DNA from: Bacillota bacterium
Lineage (GTDB): Bacteria; Bacillota; Clostridia; Clostridiales; Clostridiaceae
Assembly: GCA_023435985.1 (NCBI GenBank)
Contig: JAEZKY010000082.1
Span: 1 to 64,000 of the forward strand
Reading direction: 5' to 3'
DNA length: 64,000 nucleotides
In this document: positions 1 to 9,296 of the stretch, piece after piece
How positions within the stretch are numbered: the first letter of the stretch is position 1
Layout: each line of letters opens with the position of its first letter
Made by a program: the position numbers and the translations under genes
Notes under the pieces: generated by a model
What the model saw: the letters and a program-made list of their open reading frames with translations, nothing else
Told to the model about the DNA's origin: nothing
Database searches by the model: none

Positions 1-702
1 ATTTATATAAGTATCTTCATTTGCTTTACTTTTTATTGCTCTGCATTCAAATGAAAATTTAAACCTTTTTATATGTTTTGGAGAGTAATCTTTTTCACGT
101 AAACGGTCACTATTATCTTCAAATAAATTTCCATATGTAGAAAGCATTCGCATTATAGTATATTTTGCATAATATTTAGATTTTGTCCTTAAAATCCTAA
201 GCCAGGAGGAATTAGGTTTTAAAAGATTCATTGAAAAGCCATTATGGAAACCAGACTTTTTAGAATCACTAAGCTGAGACATATATATTAAAAGTCGTTT
301 TTCTCTTGCCCTCATAAAAGTAAAGTATTCTGTGAAAAAGAATGTTCTTATATTTGTATAACCAGTTGCACTATATAATTCATCGAAATCCAAGGCATCT
401 GTCTTAGATTTTGTCATGTTTTCCATGTCTTTAAGTGTCCAGCAGCTTAAAACATCATCATAAGCTAAAATATTTAATTTTATTAATTTATCTAAACAGT
501 TAAAGACAGTTTTATATGAAACCTTAAGGTTTTTAAGTACAAGATTAATAAGATCTGATCTTTTATCACTAAATGTCTGAATTAAATATTTATCATTAAC
601 CTCTGAACTTATATTTACAAGATTTATATAAGTATCTATAATATAATATTCATTGCAGGATAATATTATAGACAAATGTGAATTGTACATTTTTGTAGCC
701 AT
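1..702 (-). CDS. Partial winged-helix-like protein, possible second replication initiator
   Basis: The frame is open from an ATG at 702 to the left edge with no stop, so the C-terminus is missing; 234 codons are visible. A good ribosome site (aggaggtg) lies 11 bases upstream. Residues about 45-90 (RSDLINLVLKNLKVSYKTVF and following) look like a winged helix-turn-helix, and the C-terminal half is rich in Lys/Arg. The product is not recognised by family. It is transcribed away from the adjacent repeats at 781-1065 and 1217-1960, which is the usual position of an iteron-binding initiator or its regulator. That role is inferred from context only. A transcriptional regulator is the main alternative. 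Confidence 0.6.
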   Translation of the reverse strand, partial: MATKMYNSHLSIILSCNEYYIIDTYINLVNISSEVNDKYLIQTFSDKRSDLINLVLKNLKVSYKTVFNCLDKLIKLNILAYDDVLSCWTLKDMENMTKSKTDALDFDELYSATGYTNIRTFFFTEYFTFMRAREKRLLIYMSQLSDSKKSGFHNGFSMNLLKPNSSWLRILRTKSKYYAKYTIMRMLSTYGNLFEDNSDRLREKDYSPKHIKRFKFSFECRAIKSKANEDTYIN

Positions 703-780
703 GATTCTTTTTCACCTCCTTATACTTTTTATCATGACTATATTGTATTTTAAAAAATGTATTTAATCAAAATTTCAAAA

Positions 781-1065
781 ATTCCACTCAGATATGTTGA
801 TTCTGGGACACTTCTGACGAAAGAATGCGCCTTTGAAGGCATTTTTCCACTCAGATATGTAAATCCAGGGACAGTTCTCGGGAAAGGGCGCGGTATGGGC
901 TTTAGAGGCATGTTGTGTCTCAAATTTTTATAGAAAAAAATCAAAAATCACAAATTTCAAAAAAAAAATTCCACTCAGATACGTTGATTCCGAGACACTT
1001 CTTAAAAAAACGCCTTTTTTGTATTAAAAATTCCACTCAGATACGTTGATTCTGAGACACTTCTA
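781..1065. repeat. Four short direct repeats, possible iterons
   Basis: Four direct copies begin at 781, 845, 968 and 1030. Each starts TTCCACTCAGATAYGT and is followed by a GGGACA/GAGACA-type segment and cttct. Spacing is irregular (64, 123 and 62 bp). They lie immediately upstream of the leftward gene at 1-702. The first half matches the arms of the inverted repeats at 1217-1960, so both sets probably bind the same protein. An iteron role is inferred. Confidence 0.75.
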
Positions 1066-1216
1066 AAAAATACATAAAAATTTGGAGAAAAAATTTTTTT
1101 ATTTTTTTACTTTTTTAATCAATTTTATTTCAAAAAAGTTAATATATAGATAAAATATATCCATTTTAATACATATAAAATATATGTTTGGAAATAATTA
1201 TTTTGTTTTTATGAAT

Positions 1217-1960
1217 ATTTCCACTTAGATTTGAATTTTGATTTAAGAAAAAAATAACGAATCTGAGTGGAAAATATAAAAATAAAGACAAAAATCTAAG
1301 TGGAATAATTAAAATGGTATATTCTCATAAGGCCAGTAATTTAGGGGGATGAAGAAAAATTAAAGCTTAAAAATTCCACTCAGATTTGAGAATTTAGGGA
1401 CAGAAATACAATAAGAACGCGGAAATCTAAGTGGAATAATTAATCTTATATATTCCTATAAAGCCAGTAATCTATGGAGATGAAGAGAAATTAAAGCTTA
1501 AAAATTCCACTCAGATCTAGGAATTTAGGGACAGAAATATAATGAGAAAATAGAAATCTAAGTGGAATAATTAAAGTGATATATTCTTATAAAGCCAGTA
1601 ATCTAAGGAAATTAAGAGAAATTAAAGCTTAAAAAATTCCACTCAGATTTAGGAATTTAGGGACAGAACTATAATAGAATACAGAAATCTAAGTGGAATA
1701 ATTAAAATAAAATATCATTATAAAGTCAGTAGTTTTAGGAGATAAGGAAAGATCCAGACGTAGAAATTCCGCATAGATTTGAGAAGTTAAGGTCAAAAAT
1801 ATGATAGGAAAATAGAAATCTGAGTGGAAAAATTGAAATGAAATATTATGTTAACAAGTAATCTAAGTATTTAAAGAGAAATCAAAGTGCAAAAATTCCA
1901 CTTGGATTTGAAAATTTAAGGACAGAAATATAATTAAGAAGATAAAAATCTAAGTGGAAT
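1217..1960. repeat. Five ~131-bp repeats, each carrying a 13-bp inverted pair
   Basis: Left arms (ATTCCACTCAGAT or variants) start at 1373, 1504, 1636, 1766 and 1895. Right arms (ATCTAAGTGGAAT) start at 1425, 1556, 1687, 1818 and 1948. The arm-to-arm step is therefore 51-53 bp in every unit and the unit step is 129-132 bp. A degenerate unit with extra right arms at 1261 and 1294 precedes them. A conserved segment between units reads TATAAAGCCAGTAATCTA. No coding frame crosses the region. This is the probable plasmid origin or a partition site, inferred from the adjacent Rep-like gene. Confidence 0.85.
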
Positions 1961-2336
1961 TTTTATCTTTTTAACATTAAATTATGTAATTTAGAATGTA
2001 TTTTATATAGTTATCCTTGATATTTTTTGAATGCAGTGGCTATCCCATTATCAAGGATATACTGACTAAATTGTGAATTAGCTCATCTTTTGAATAATTT
2101 AGATTAAATGACTTTTAATAAAATGAATAAAAATCTGTATAATAGTTTAAATATATAAGTAATAATATAATATTAATATATAGTATATTATGATAATAAT
2201 GTAGATTAAAGTTACTCATATAACTAATATAATAGTGTATAAAATTAATCAGATAAATTTATATAAGTGATGTAAGATTATAATGAAATTTACTGATAAA
2301 TATATGGAATTATAAGGTGATATAATACTTATATGA

Positions 2337-2473
2337 GTCACATATATAGTTACTCTATGAGTTATCTTAAATAGTACATAATAAGTGACTTATTAAGATA
2401 CAATAAATGTAACAATAACAGTAACCTTACACGTATCATGAATAGTAACTTAACATGATACGTATAACGTCAC
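2337..2473. repeat. 12-bp-period GTNAC array A, upstream of the Rep-like gene
   Basis: Twelve units sit at exact 12-bp steps from 2337 to 2469. Pentamers include GTCAC (2337, 2469), GTTAC (2349), GTGAC (2385), GTAAC (2409, 2421, 2445), GATAC (2397, 2457) and GTATC (2433). The seven bases between cores are AT-rich and not conserved. The core GTNAC is itself a palindrome. Position suggests an operator or centromere site controlling the gene at 2617. Confidence 0.88.
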
Positions 2474-2569
2474 TATACATAAGCAGATTAAAAATATTTT
2501 GTATGATTTTTTTAATTTTAAAGCTATAATAATACTAAGTAAATCAAGTTATAATTAATCAAAATACTT

Positions 2570-2587
2570 TTTTACGCTAGCGTAAAA
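2570..2587. promoter_or_regulatory. 18-bp perfect palindrome upstream of the Rep-like gene
   Basis: TTTTACGCTAGCGTAAAA ends 29 bases before the ATG at 2617. It is one of very few GC-containing perfect palindromes in this AT-rich stretch. A Rep or Cop operator is likely but not shown. Confidence 0.7.
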
Positions 2588-2616
2588 TTTTTAAGGTAAA
2601 CGGTAGGGGATTCATA

Positions 2617-4077
2617 ATGAATGAAAACTTTAAAATACAGATAATAGATAAGTTTAAAATTAAATATCAAGAGCTTGTAAAAAAGGATATTGAAGATCTT
2701 TTAGAATCTCTTGAAGATGACTTTGCAAATATTGAAGATATAGATAAAAGAGAGCTTATAACAAAAAATCTTTTAAGTGCTGTTAAAAAGACTAAGTATA
2801 GATATGTAAAGAGAATTTTTGATGATGAAGAAAGCGATTATAATAAAGATATTCAATTTGCAAAACAGCAATATGAAAAAGTATCATCAAAAAAAATCAG
2901 TCAGAAGAAACTTCAGGAATACTTTAACACTAAGACTTTCAAAGAATATGAAAAAAAGAGAACAGAATTTATAATAAACTGGCGAAATGATGAGATGACT
3001 TTGCTTACTGATTTTCCTTATTTTGAAGGCTGCAAGAAGGCTGCAATTAATTCAGCATTTAAAAATGATATTTTGGTTTTGTTTTATAGGTTTATAGAAA
3101 ATGTAGATAATTTAAAAAGTACAACGAAAGTTCCAAGTATACTTTCATCAATCCCTATTGATACTACATCCAGAACATATTTTTTAACAGATGAACAAAA
3201 AAAGAATCTGGAGGTTTGCGCGGATATTGATGAACCTTCAACAATAGACCGCTATATTATGATTGATGAAAATGAACAAAATGAACTTTTATTACAACTT
3301 GAGCAGAAAACATATATTCAGATTAAAAATGGAGAGAATTCTGAAAAAGTTTTAGATTTATTAACTCAGATTGCACTTATTAAATCTATAAAGTATTTAA
3401 ATAGGCTTGACGTTAAAATAATAAGTTATTACTATACTCATTTTCATAAAATAGTTTTAGAGGAACCTATTGTGAAAAGCATAAATAAGATAACTTCAGA
3501 TCTAAAAATGGCAAATACAACTAAAAATTATGATGCCGTTGAAAGCTCCATAGCTAAACTTGGAAGCACTCGTCTTTCATATAAGATGGAAGGAAGATCA
3601 ATTAATGGAATCTTTCTTGAAAGCTCAATTTATGAGCAGGATGGAATAAGAATGGCAAAGGTTTATCTTGGCAGCATATTAAAGGAACTTATTTTAAAGA
3701 AAAGTACCCTTGAATATGATGAAGCTTCTTTTGACTCCCTTGGGGCTGATGCGCAGCAGCTTGCAATCTGGCTTCAAAAGAGAAGATACAGATGTGCTTT
3801 GCTTAAGATAAAATACAGTGAAGTAATAAGTTTAAATAAGCTTTCAACTGCAATATACTGGAATACTAAACGCATAGACAGAAAAAGAGATAGATTAAAA
3901 GTTGCTCTTGAAGAATTATCGGAAAATAAAATTGTAGTCCGCGAAGCTTCATATTCCAAAAAAGATATATCATTTGATATTACTTATATTCCACTTTCGC
4001 GCAATGAAATGGCTAAAATTAATATAGGCTACGACGAGGGAAATTTAATAGAGAATAATGGAAGCATAATGATATAG
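2617..4077 (+). CDS. Probable plasmid replication initiator (Rep-like), 486 aa
   Basis: No family signature is recognised with certainty. The N-terminal half is charged and coiled-coil-like. The C-terminal part (about residues 385-470) looks like a winged helix with a basic helix (IYWNTKRIDRKRDRLKVALE), as in the DNA-binding domains of plasmid Rep proteins. The ATG at 2617 has a GGGGA ribosome site. Upstream lie the iteron-like repeats (781-1960), the 12-bp array A and an 18-bp palindrome; downstream is a strong terminator at 4134. This context, together with ParA at 14.9 kb, is the main reason for the Rep call. A transcription factor is the alternative. Confidence 0.6.
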   Translation: MNENFKIQIIDKFKIKYQELVKKDIEDLLESLEDDFANIEDIDKRELITKNLLSAVKKTKYRYVKRIFDDEESDYNKDIQFAKQQYEKVSSKKISQKKLQEYFNTKTFKEYEKKRTEFIINWRNDEMTLLTDFPYFEGCKKAAINSAFKNDILVLFYRFIENVDNLKSTTKVPSILSSIPIDTTSRTYFLTDEQKKNLEVCADIDEPSTIDRYIMIDENEQNELLLQLEQKTYIQIKNGENSEKVLDLLTQIALIKSIKYLNRLDVKIISYYYTHFHKIVLEEPIVKSINKITSDLKMANTTKNYDAVESSIAKLGSTRLSYKMEGRSINGIFLESSIYEQDGIRMAKVYLGSILKELILKKSTLEYDEASFDSLGADAQQLAIWLQKRRYRCALLKIKYSEVISLNKLSTAIYWNTKRIDRKRDRLKVALEELSENKIVVREASYSKKDISFDITYIPLSRNEMAKINIGYDEGNLIENNGSIMI

Positions 4078-4133
4078 AATAGATAATAATTAATGAATAA
4101 AGGCCCTATATTAGCTGCATAAACTCAATTACT

Positions 4134-4183
4134 AAGGTACAATAAATGTAACGTGTATTGTTACATTTATTGTACCTTTTTTA
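4134..4183. terminator. Strong hairpin terminator built from array units
   Basis: A 19-bp perfect stem (AAGGTACAATAAATGTAAC with its complement at 4160-4178), loop gtgtatt, then a T-run. The stem contains GTAAC at 4148 and GTTAC at 4160, 12 bp apart, so it is also part of the GTNAC array. It ends the Rep-like gene. Confidence 0.88.
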
Positions 4184-4192
4184 TTAATGAAA

Positions 4193-4281
4193 AGTACTTT
4201 GAATGTAATAAATAAAGTTACATTTAAGGATACTATTATAGTAACATATCTAGTTACTTAAAATGTAATTTTATATGTTAC
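4193..4281. repeat. 12-bp-period GTNAC array B
   Basis: Eight in-phase units at 4193, 4205, 4217, 4229, 4241, 4253, 4265 and 4277 (AGTAC, GTAAT, GTTAC, GATAC, GTAAC, GTTAC, GTAAT, GTTAC). It continues, with one phase break, from the terminator units at 4136-4176. Confidence 0.85.
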
Positions 4282-4443
4282 GATTTAAAAGATATTTAAT
4301 ATATTTTTAATTAATTTGAGGTTCAGGGCTGAAGCGTTATTGTTAAGGAGAGAAAGATATAAAATAATTCCTTAAATTATATGTTTGATAAATTAATGGA
4401 TTTCTTGTAAAATTTATAAAAGATGGATGAATAAAAAACAGAG

Positions 4444-4518
4444 ATGATAGATAAATTTATACAAAATTTAATTATGGGTATAATACTAATTTGCTCTATA
4501 GCTTGCATTGTAAATTAA
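4444..4518 (+). CDS. Possible 24-aa hydrophobic peptide
   Basis: An ATG-initiated frame encodes a short peptide dominated by one hydrophobic stretch (LIMGIILICSIACIVN at the C-terminus), compatible with a single membrane helix. The ribosome site is weak. It lies between two GTNAC arrays in an otherwise gene-free stretch. It could be a small membrane peptide such as a type I toxin, or chance. Support is thin. Confidence 0.2.
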   Translation: MIDKFIQNLIMGIILICSIACIVN

Positions 4519-4567
4519 TGATGTAAAGAGATAAAGCTTTATTAATTATTAAATATATATTGTAAAT

Positions 4568-4667
4568 ATTACTATAAAGAGTACTGAAAGGTGACGACAT
4601 ATGTATCTAAATAAGTAACCTAAAGAGTATCATATATTGTAACAATTTAAGTTACTTAATTTATTAC
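4568..4667. repeat. 12-bp-period GTNAC array C, upstream of the first wall-binding protein
   Basis: Units at 4568, 4580, 4591, 4603, 4615, 4627, 4639, 4651 and 4663; all steps are 12 bp except one of 11. Cores include GTGAC, GTATC, GTAAC and GTTAC. It ends about 140 bp before the gene at 4807. Confidence 0.85.
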
Positions 4668-4806
4668 AATATTTTATAAGTAAGTACTATATTTAAAGGT
4701 TTATAACTAATTTTATATATAATATTTTATAAAAAGTATTAATAATATATATTATTATAGTATATATATTATCTTGAAATTGATTGCAATTATGGGGGAA
4801 ATAAAA

Positions 4807-5652
4807 TTGAATAAATGGATGGTTACGGCAGGAATTTCTGCATTATTAGTAGTTGTATGTGGAGGAGCTGGAGGAGCCTTATTTGCTTTAAATATGGAGA
4901 AAGTCAGCAATAAAAATGATAAAGGAGTTAATGAGATTAAAGAAGTATCTTCTGAAAAACCAGCTCAAACAGATGATAATCCAAATGGCTGGAGAAATAC
5001 ATATTATGATTGGTATTTCTATAAAGATAATAAAAAGCAGATTGGCTGGATACAAAATAACGGTAGGTGGTATTATTTAGGCAGCGATGGCAAAATGAAA
5101 ACAGGATGGATAGAATATAAAAATAAGAGTTATTATTTAAATTATGATGGTTCTATGGTAATAAATACGACAATTGATGGAAAATATTTAAATTCTAATG
5201 GATTAATCGAGGACAGCAGTGGAGCTGTAAGCTATATTAAGCAGGCAGATGCTTATAATAATGATCCAGATAAGATTTCTGTGGAGACAGCCAGAGGGTT
5301 AATTTACAGTAATATAGATGCAGATGACAGGGTTTTTCTTAAAAACGAACAGACTAAATATATTGAAGAAGTTACGCCAGATTCAAATGATGACCAGGCT
5401 AGAAAAATATATGTTAATCTAAGAGTTAAAGAAAATATGTATAAGTTTAAAGGAAGCCATAACAGCTTGTTTTTTGTAAATGTAAATACTGGAGATACAT
5501 ATCTTTTTGATGCTGGAGGAGATGGAAAAATAGGAAGTGGTATTTATGCATTCCAAAATGGAAAAAGAACTGAAAGCTGGCGCATAGGAGAATGGGGAGA
5601 TGATTCTTATATTGTACATTCATCTGCTGGAGAAGATTGGGCAAAACTTTAA
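4807..5652 (+). CDS. Membrane-anchored protein with cell-wall-binding (GW/YY) repeats
   Basis: The protein starts with a short basic segment and one hydrophobic helix (GISALLVVVCGGAGG), then choline-binding-type repeats (GWIQNNGRWYYLGSDGK and similar), then a C-terminal domain with WRIGEWGDDSYIV. It is a paralogue of the proteins at 26462 and 27378; the C-terminal domain matches the one at 26462. I chose the TTG at 4807 because a GGGGGA ribosome site precedes it at the same distance as in the paralogues, which start with ATG; a TTG at 4774 is possible but has no good site. It is probably displayed on the outer face of the membrane, bound to wall polymers. Function beyond binding is unknown. 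Confidence 0.75.
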   Translation: MNKWMVTAGISALLVVVCGGAGGALFALNMEKVSNKNDKGVNEIKEVSSEKPAQTDDNPNGWRNTYYDWYFYKDNKKQIGWIQNNGRWYYLGSDGKMKTGWIEYKNKSYYLNYDGSMVINTTIDGKYLNSNGLIEDSSGAVSYIKQADAYNNDPDKISVETARGLIYSNIDADDRVFLKNEQTKYIEEVTPDSNDDQARKIYVNLRVKENMYKFKGSHNSLFFVNVNTGDTYLFDAGGDGKIGSGIYAFQNGKRTESWRIGEWGDDSYIVHSSAGEDWAKL

Positions 5653-5653
5653 A

Positions 5654-5696
5654 TTTAGATTTATGTGGCAGTTTACCGAAATAACATAAATGAAAG
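5654..5696 (+). repeat. Copy of a dispersed intergenic repeat
   Basis: The segment TTTAGATTTATGTGGCAG followed by TTTACCGAAAT resembles, in opposite orientation, the sequences at 48198-48280 and 48569-48645. It directly follows the stop of the gene at 4807. Function is unknown. Confidence 0.5.
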
Positions 5697-5819
5697 ATAT
5701 AAGTAAAAACTATAAATTGTTTATCGGTATGAATTCTAATATGTAAACTGCAACATATGGAAATTTAATGAAATCAAGTTTATGATTCGTATAGCAAGAG
5801 TTTATAAAATAATATGGTG

Positions 5820-5858
5820 AAAAATCTTAGAAGTATTATATATTTCTAAGATTTTTTT
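5820..5858 (+). terminator. Rho-independent terminator
   Basis: AAAAATCTTAGAA pairs with TTTCTAAGATTTTT across a 9-base loop and is followed by a T-run. It lies 170 bp downstream of the wall-binding protein gene. Confidence 0.75.
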
Positions 5859-5992
5859 ATTAACTTTTTTATAGTATAATATGTTATTAATTTTTATAAA
5901 ATATTTAATATATTATGATTTAATATTGCTGCTAAATTACTTTATAAGCAAGTTTTAAGCTTATATTTTTAAATCAGTGGGCTTTTATATAT

Positions 5993-6093
5993 GTAACGTA
6001 TTATGTTTCTATTTTTGTTACATATATTTCTATAAATTTTGTAACAAATTATGTAACCTTATATGTATTGAAATTAGTTACAATATATGTTGC
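5993..6093. repeat. 12-bp-period GTNAC array D
   Basis: Units at 5993, 6005, 6017, 6041, 6053, 6065, 6077 and 6089, with one unit missing at 6029. Cores are GTAAC, GTTTC, GTTAC, GTAAC, GTAAC, GTATT, GTTAC and GTTGC. It is more decayed than arrays A, F and J and precedes pseudogenes. Confidence 0.75.
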
Positions 6094-6206
6094 GATTTAT
6101 TTGGGTTACATGGAACTTGTCTGGTCATAATCGTTTATTTACCATAAAAAATATTTAGGATATAATTTTAATATATGATAATTTGTTCACGAAAGATATA
6201 GTAATT

Positions 6207-6332
6207 ATGAAACATAATGATATTGAAACTAGCAATGAAACTATAGTTAAGCCAGAAGAAACTGCAAAGGTATATAAACTTAAGAGTTGTGATACTTTAA
6301 TTATTTTTTGCAATAAAAAAGGTAATTATTAA
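6207..6332 (+). CDS. Doubtful 41-aa ORF
   Basis: An ATG frame of 41 codons (ending CNKKGNY) overlaps the hairpin at 6317-6369. The ribosome site is weak and no family is recognised. It may be a remnant of the decayed region that follows. Confidence 0.2.
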   Translation: MKHNDIETSNETIVKPEETAKVYKLKSCDTLIIFCNKKGNY

Positions 6333-6369
6333 AAATATAAGTTATATCTTTAATAATTACCCTTTTTTG
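6317..6369 (+). terminator. Hairpin terminator
   Basis: AAGGTAATTATTAAA pairs with TTTAATAATTACC across an AT-rich loop, followed by a T-run (ccttttttg). Confidence 0.7.
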
Positions 6370-6412
6370 TTAAATATATAGATTTGGCGAACGCTAAATG
6401 CTATATGAATAA

Positions 6413-7222
6413 CTGTATATAGATTTTTATAAACTAGATGAATTTAGGTCTACGTTCTCTTATTATGGAATAATAGGATGTACTCATTCTGAAAGAATAA
6501 AAATAGATAATTATAAAAAAGATATTGGTTTTAGATCTGAACTTCATTTTGTAAAGTTTGATCTAGCACTTGTAAATTATTATTTAGATATTTTTAAATA
6601 TTCATTAGATTTTATAAAAATTAATATATACATAGTTAATAATGAGTATGCAATAAAAGCAGGAGAGAAATTAGAATTAAAACCTGTATCTATTAGAAAT
6701 TTGTTATATACTAAGATTCCAGAAAGATTAATATACGGAATACTTAGGACAGGCTCTGATTTTCAAAAGATTGATATTTATATAGATGAATGGAATGGTT
6801 ATGGAAATAAGAATTCAGAGTTTTTTAGTGAAGAAAATGCTGCAAAATTTAAATCTACCATAGATTCAAAATCTAAATTTAGTGATGAGAAAAAAATAAA
6901 AGAATGTAATAAAATGATTACTCAAGTTTATAATCATGTTCATTTGACAAAAACGTTACGAGAACAATTAAATGCTCAGGTTATGTATAGAGGATTAAAT
7001 TATAAAGTTGATAGATGTAGGCAAGGAAAGTCGGATGATTTCATAGGATTACAAATAATAGATATTATATTAGGCATATTTTCATTTTTATTCGAAGAAA
7101 AATATTTAGAGATGCCTAAAAATATTGAATTAGATACTATGAATAATATATTGGAAAAATTAGAATCTCATGAAAGAGAATTAATAAATAGTGCTTATAA
7201 AAAGAAGAAAAGTATAAATTGA
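6413..7222 (+). pseudogene. Decayed DUF3800-like protein
   Basis: An open frame runs from 6413 to 7222 but has no ATG/GTG start near its beginning and a stop directly upstream. It reads LYIDFYKLDEF at the start and DDFIGLQIIDIILGIF near the end. The second motif resembles the D-x-GLQ-x-AD signature at the C-terminus of DUF3800 proteins, an RNase H-like family often found in defence islands; the first would be the degraded iyiDESG motif. The first usable in-frame start is a TTG at 6701, which would give a truncated 173-aa product. I read it as an N-terminally damaged gene. Confidence 0.5.
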
Positions 7223-7631
7223 TAGTACCAGCAGATGATATTAAAAAACGTAACAAATTAAAAGAATTAAATAAAAAACTAAAGATATATGATATTAATA
7301 ATATTGCGAAAGCAGAATTTGTTTATTTAGTTCTTTAAGATAATGAGACATTGAAAAAATTATTAACTTTAAATATTTTTATTTGGCCGGAGGACGATAG
7401 TAAAGATAATAATTCAACTATTTGAAAAGAATATATATATCTAAATATGTTGCTACATTTTTAAATTTTAAAAATGATTTTGATAATGAACATATAAAAA
7501 CTATTATAGATTTCCATAATGATAAATTAAATGAGACTAAATATAAATTTAATTATCTAAGTAGACTATCTAAATTAATTGAAAGATATTTAAACAAATT
7601 AACAATAAATTGTCTAGATAAAAATCAATAA
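7223..7631 (+). other. Decayed coding remnants
   Basis: Two short frames follow the DUF3800 remnant: one from a TTG at 7219 to 7338 (starts IVPADDIKKRNK) and one from a TTG at 7422 to 7631 (KRIYISKYVATFLNF). Both lack convincing ribosome sites. They may be pieces of one disrupted gene. Confidence 0.3.
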
Positions 7632-7697
7632 TTAGGATTCTTGTAAATGCATTATTTACAAAATATTGGAATTGTATTATAATAAAATTGTCTTTAT

Positions 7698-7771
7698 GGC
7701 CGAGTAGCTCAACTGGATAGTAGCGCCCTGTCTCAAGGGGGAGGTCGTGGGTTCGAATCCCACCTTGAAAA
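7698..7771 (+). tRNA. tRNA-like sequence, probably a degenerate tRNA
   Basis: The T arm is perfect (GTGGG TTCGAAT CCCAC at 7747-7763) and the D arm is recognisable (TAGCTCAACTGGATAG). The anticodon loop can be read GTCTCAA, giving anticodon CTC (Glu) with T33 and A37 in place. However the acceptor arms (GGCCGAG against CTTGAAA) pair in only about four positions and no CCA is encoded. I read this as a broken tRNA, possibly an integration scar. Its complement encodes the GIRTHDLP motif typical of tRNA genes read as protein. Confidence 0.5.
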
Positions 7772-7917
7772 TAATTCATTGTGCATTATTTGGATTACTT
7801 TCAAGATTGGATTGAATTGTAATGGGAAATATTAATTGGCAAAGAATTACACTACACTATAATATAAATATATAGTTATACAAATGATGTAGAATACTTA
7901 AAATAAGGAGGAATATT

Positions 7918-8472
7918 ATGGAGGCCAATTTACCAATATTGAAAGAAATACAATTAAAAAATGGTCAAATATTAAAATTAAGAAATCCAGTAGCAAATGA
8001 CGCAGAAAAAATGATTGAATATCTAAATACTGTTGGTGGTGAAAGCGATAATTTGTTGTTTGGGAAAGGTGAATTCAATCTTACTGTAGAGCAAGAAGTG
8101 GAATATATCAACAGAATTAATAACGATACAAATACATTTATGATATTAGGAATTACTAACGATAGCATTGTTAGTGTTGCACAGATTAGTAGTCCAAGCA
8201 GAAAAAGAATATCCCATAATAGTGAACTTGCTATTTCTGTTAGAAAGGATTACTGGGGTGTTGGTATAGGTAGTGCATTAATGGAAGAATTAATACAATT
8301 TGCAAAACAGCATAGTATAATAAAAAACATAAGTCTTGGTGTTAAGGCAAGTAATAGCAAAGCAATTAGACTTTATGAAAAGTATGGATTTGTAAAAGTT
8401 GGTGTCCATAAAAATTACTCTTATGTGAACGGTTCTTATGATGATGAAATACTGATGGATTTATATATTTAA
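7918..8472 (+). CDS. GNAT-family N-acetyltransferase
   Basis: A 184-aa protein with the GNAT fold: an N-terminal strand-helix part (KLRNPVANDAEKMIEYL), strand 4 and motif A around residues 95-125 (AISVRKDYWGVGIGSALMEE, with the acetyl-CoA pyrophosphate loop read as WGVGIGSA), and the C-terminal NSKAIRLYEKYGFVKVGVH. It transfers an acetyl group from acetyl-CoA to an unknown amine. The length is normal and the AAGGAGG ribosome site is good. It stands alone between a degenerate tRNA-like sequence and a transposase remnant and ends in a strong terminator, so it looks like an acquired cargo gene. Confidence 0.88.
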   Translation: MEANLPILKEIQLKNGQILKLRNPVANDAEKMIEYLNTVGGESDNLLFGKGEFNLTVEQEVEYINRINNDTNTFMILGITNDSIVSVAQISSPSRKRISHNSELAISVRKDYWGVGIGSALMEELIQFAKQHSIIKNISLGVKASNSKAIRLYEKYGFVKVGVHKNYSYVNGSYDDEILMDLYI

Positions 8473-8510
8473 TTTTAAAAATTCATGCTATTAAGAATTT
8501 TATTCGGATG

Positions 8511-8552
8511 AATACAGGGGCGAGAATCAAAATATTATCTCGCCCCTGTATT
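8511..8552. terminator. Bidirectional terminator
   Basis: AATACAGGGGCGAGA (8511-8525) is perfectly complementary to 8538-8552. It separates the rightward acetyltransferase gene from the leftward transposase remnant. Confidence 0.88.
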
Positions 8553-8553
8553 G

Positions 8554-9150
8554 TTATTTAAGGTAAATTATATCTTCCAATGAAAAAGGCTTATCTACTA
8601 TACCAAGCAACATTGTAGGGGCTACATCTTCCTTCTTATATTTAAAAGATTCACAGAAGTTTAGATATGTCCTTAATATTGTCATCATATAGTGTGCATA
8701 CTTGGGATTAAAATTAGAGTAAATATAACTCTTTCCTTCACCACGCCCTGATACAAGAGGTCTTTCAAGGATTGAGGCTCTCCTTCTTATCTGATTAAAA
8801 TAGGTGTTTATAGCCCTCATGTCTACAGTATAAAGCATTTATGCCAATTCCATAGGTGATAGCCGAGAAAGGTCGGTTAGGCAGTCTACATATCTAATGT
8901 CTTCGTCTTTATGAGGATAAGGATGTTCTAACGGATTATGAATATATTTAGGATAGTTCTTGACTTTATATTCAACGGTTCTGTATAAACTATGCCTACT
9001 CAAATCGTGAGTCATCTTATTTATAGCAGTTTCTTAAGGCTACCATTAAATCCTATAAAATCCTGCAAGTAAAGACATTAACAGTTCCATTCTTAATTTC
9101 ATCAGCATATACACGCATTATAGAAGTAATAATGAACTGAAACGGCTCTT
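8554..9150 (-). pseudogene. Remnant of a DDE-type transposase
   Basis: Reading leftward, three pieces in different frames follow one another. A piece around 9145-9060 reads FQFIITSIMRVYADEIKNG. A second (about 9040-8842) reads HSLYRTVEYKVKNYPKYIHN and ends SRLSPMELA. The last is an open frame 8838-8554 (ERPLVSGRGEGKSYIYSN, then FNPKYAHYMMTILRTYLNFC). Together they look like the C-terminal half of an IS transposase broken by frameshifts and stops. The IS family is not assigned, and no terminal inverted repeats were identified. Confidence 0.6.
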
Positions 9151-9296
9151 TGTATTGGTATATAATATCTGTTATTTTATAGTATTGATATACTTATATT
9201 TGGAATAGATTATTTATATTGATTAAGGATATTTATAGATATAAGTATGACTTTAACAGACAATGTCACAGATAGATAAAAAGGGGTATTGGTATT

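Noticed and set aside
750..944. Leftward 64-codon frame across the first repeats
   Set aside because: It is composed of translated direct repeats (TYLSG twice), has no ribosome site and overlaps the iteron-like block.
781..1960. CRISPR array
   Set aside because: Repeats are inverted pairs at about 131-bp intervals with conserved inter-repeat sequence, and there are no unique spacers or cas genes.
7570..7779. Leftward frame with GIRTHDLP motif
   Set aside because: This motif is the usual artefact of translating a tRNA gene; the tRNA-like sequence at 7698 explains it.
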